From assembly GCA_963733845.1 (NCBI GenBank), contig CAVTEM010000012.1, forward strand, positions 1 through 64,000: a stretch of 64,000 bases of DNA, in the 5' to 3' direction. This document shows positions 63,801-64,000 of the stretch, in pieces. The position numbers and the translations under genes are program-made. How positions within the stretch are numbered: the stretch's first letter is position 1; the number at the start of each line of letters is the position of its first letter. Below the pieces are notes generated by a model, which worked only from the letters and a program-made list of their open reading frames with translations, searched no databases and was not told the DNA's origin. Source of the stretch: DATFQE01 sp963733845. GTDB lineage: Bacteria; Actinomycetota; Thermoleophilia; Gaiellales; Gaiellaceae.

Positions 63801-63900
63801 AACCCTCGCCGAAGCAGCGCTCATGGAGGCGAAGCGGCTCCACGAGCGCAAGGGGAACGCCGTCGCCGTGCGTCGAGTATCGGAGTCACTGCGGTCGTAG
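60877..63900 (+). CDS. class III nucleotidyl cyclase-like regulator with ATPase and TPR domains (compensating frame breaks)
   Basis: 1007 residues. N-terminal class III cyclase domain (1-165): metal aspartates D13 (FCDVTESTRLGE) and D57 (EKFIGDAVMAVFG), K53 at the adenine-specifying position. In GDAVVIAKR (127-135) the usual transition-state asparagine is V131, so activity may be lost. An AAA/NB-ARC-like ATPase follows (P-loop GPAGIGKS at ~229). Between about 61727 and 61927 the correct protein (GEEEDGQLAADYLLAGIGA, LLCLEDLHWAEPTFLDL with Walker B) is in the next frame, then the first frame returns. The C-terminal half is TPR-like helices. This architecture is common in actinobacterial regulators; its signal is unknown. 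Confidence 0.85.
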   Translation: MLVRKTVTVLFCDVTESTRLGETLDPESHRRLISRYFEEMRSAIEHHGGTVEKFIGDAVMAVFGVPTVHEDDALRAVRAASDMRDRLRDLNVELEQTFGLALEMRIGINTGEVVAGDPAAGHNLVTGDAVVIAKRLEEAAPPGQILIGKATYPLVRDAVDAGPLQTFPAKGKRDDVPSRRLDEVHHGEAGVARRLDAPVVGREEELSRLDAELELVEQERTCRLLTLLGPAGIGKSRLAHELCAAASTRATTLTGRCLPYGEGITFWPLADVVRSAGGDEAVRTRSRRGRGRTAGGRLPPGRHRRDRGLAFHGGDVLGDQALPGSARPRTAGAAVPRGSPLGGADVPRPVDYLAGWVHDTPILIVCLARPDLLERRPAWSAPRENATILSLQPLSDAAAEELLAEVAGGQLSPAAKARIADAGEGNPLFLEQLAAMAVESEAGEEAIAVPPSIQAVISERLDRLPREERTVIECAAVAGKQFMRGAVVDICPIHQRAVVAPALRELVRKGLVRPDASIPGRDDGFRFDHVLIRDVAYEAMPKELRAELHERFPDWIEQNAGERALELEEIAAYHLEQAHRYRSELGPDDERTRELARRAASMLGHAGGRALDRGDVPAAVTLLDRALGLEHAAGGERGLLLTRLGSALMKSGQFERAGVVLDDAIEQARAEGNRATELRATVERQFQRSFTAPDGAADEDRRVAEAAIPELEQLDAPRSLARAWWLLSESHVIGSRWGERAAALEQAIAAARLSSSGGADVSGYGALLAQALYYGPTPVPEAISRCTELRKAAYGPGTEAALGTTLAALYAMEGRIDDARKLYGESIEAYERLGLHFSRAARSHLGAQIELLGGDPAAAARELRAGCETLEAMGERGVRSTLSGFLADVLCELGEDEEAWLLTRFTKEAAGSADLLPQVLWRRVEARLRSRDGELEDALELAREAVDRAETTDYLDFHADTRLALARVAAEAGETTLAEAALMEAKRLHERKGNAVAVRRVSESLRS

Positions 63901-63928
63901 GATCGACCGGACAAACAAGGAGGTTGCG

Positions 63929-64000
63929 GTGCCCAGCGATGACGATTTGAGGAAGCGTTACGAGCACGAGGCCTACATCGGACGCTCGAAGCGGGCTCGG
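63929..64000 (+). CDS. start of a gene cut by the window end
   Basis: GTG 63929 has a near-perfect AAGGAGG ribosome site (63917-63923). The 24 visible residues are charged (SDDDLRKRYEHEAYIGRSKR) and do not identify a family. It follows the cyclase gene by 28 bases. Confidence 0.6.
   Translation, partial: MPSDDDLRKRYEHEAYIGRSKRAR

Overview
This is a very GC-rich window (about 70% by eye) with many GTG starts, four-base ATGA/GTGA gene overlaps and long spurious open frames opposite real genes. Together with the gene content (DUF3105 and CsbD proteins, a baeRF-type release factor, AddAB-like recombination genes, an ECF sigma factor, PASTA/RTX/M6 secreted proteins) this suggests an actinobacterium, possibly class Thermoleophilia (Gaiella/Solirubrobacter-like). 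The class is an inference from general resemblance only. Almost everything is chromosomal housekeeping. I see no CRISPR array, prophage, transposase gene or rRNA.

Layout. 0-7.2 kb: secreted proteins (PASTA/InlB-like fragment, RTX-type calcium-binding protein, M6 metalloprotease with four C-terminal repeat domains), heavily broken by single-base indels. 7.6 kb: initiator tRNA-fMet. 7.7-12.5 kb, minus strand: flavin oxidoreductase, msrA, a beta-propeller protein, and an ECF sigma factor with a membrane partner. 12.5-14.6 kb: Ppx/GppA phosphatase, cupin, and a broken zinc-metallopeptidase-like gene with an eCIS-style GNxAVxRLLQR motif. 14.6-17.8 kb, minus: glutamate dehydrogenase running in frame into a CBS pair, NfeD-like protein, L,D-transpeptidase. 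17.9-23.9 kb: cupredoxin-like protein, two-component system, acetyltransferase, epimerase, L-2-hydroxyglutarate oxidase-type enzyme, tRNA-Leu(TAA). 24-29.8 kb: DUF3105, CsbD, RmuC, baeRF protein, trxB and a zinc-ribbon/PAS protein.

29.8-38.9 kb, minus: a DNA-repair run (topoisomerase IB, small zinc protein, AddB-like, AddA-like, metallophosphoesterase, endonuclease III). 38.9-43.9 kb, plus: an isocitrate/isopropylmalate dehydrogenase, then a sulfate-type ABC transporter operon (binding protein, CysT, CysW, an unrecognised 55-residue protein, CysA). 43.9-48.2 kb: HD-GYP protein, then the proton-translocating transhydrogenase operon (pntA, pntA2, pntB) ending in an ornithine-cyclodeaminase-like gene. 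48.2-55.6 kb: 2'-5' RNA ligase-like protein, dprA, comM, a DsbA-fold protein, NUDIX hydrolase, M29 aminopeptidase and an orphan DNA methyltransferase. 55.6-60.6 kb, minus: the conserved translation/secretion block ffh-rpsP-khpA-rimM-trmD-lepB-rplS-rnhB-yraN. 60.6-64 kb, plus: dodecin, a large cyclase/ATPase/TPR regulator, and a gene cut by the window end.

A recurring feature is single-base frame breaks in clusters, including one in the essential ffh gene and a compensating pair inside the cyclase gene. They look more like sequence errors than biological decay, so products of broken genes are described from the frames joined together. The most interesting candidates are the 55-residue ORF coupled on both sides inside the sulfate operon, the eCIS-motif metallopeptidase, the GDH-CBS in-frame junction through a highly structured linker, an 86-bp inverted-repeat element at the end of the anti-sigma-like gene, and a near-identical palindromic repeat found at two gene ends.
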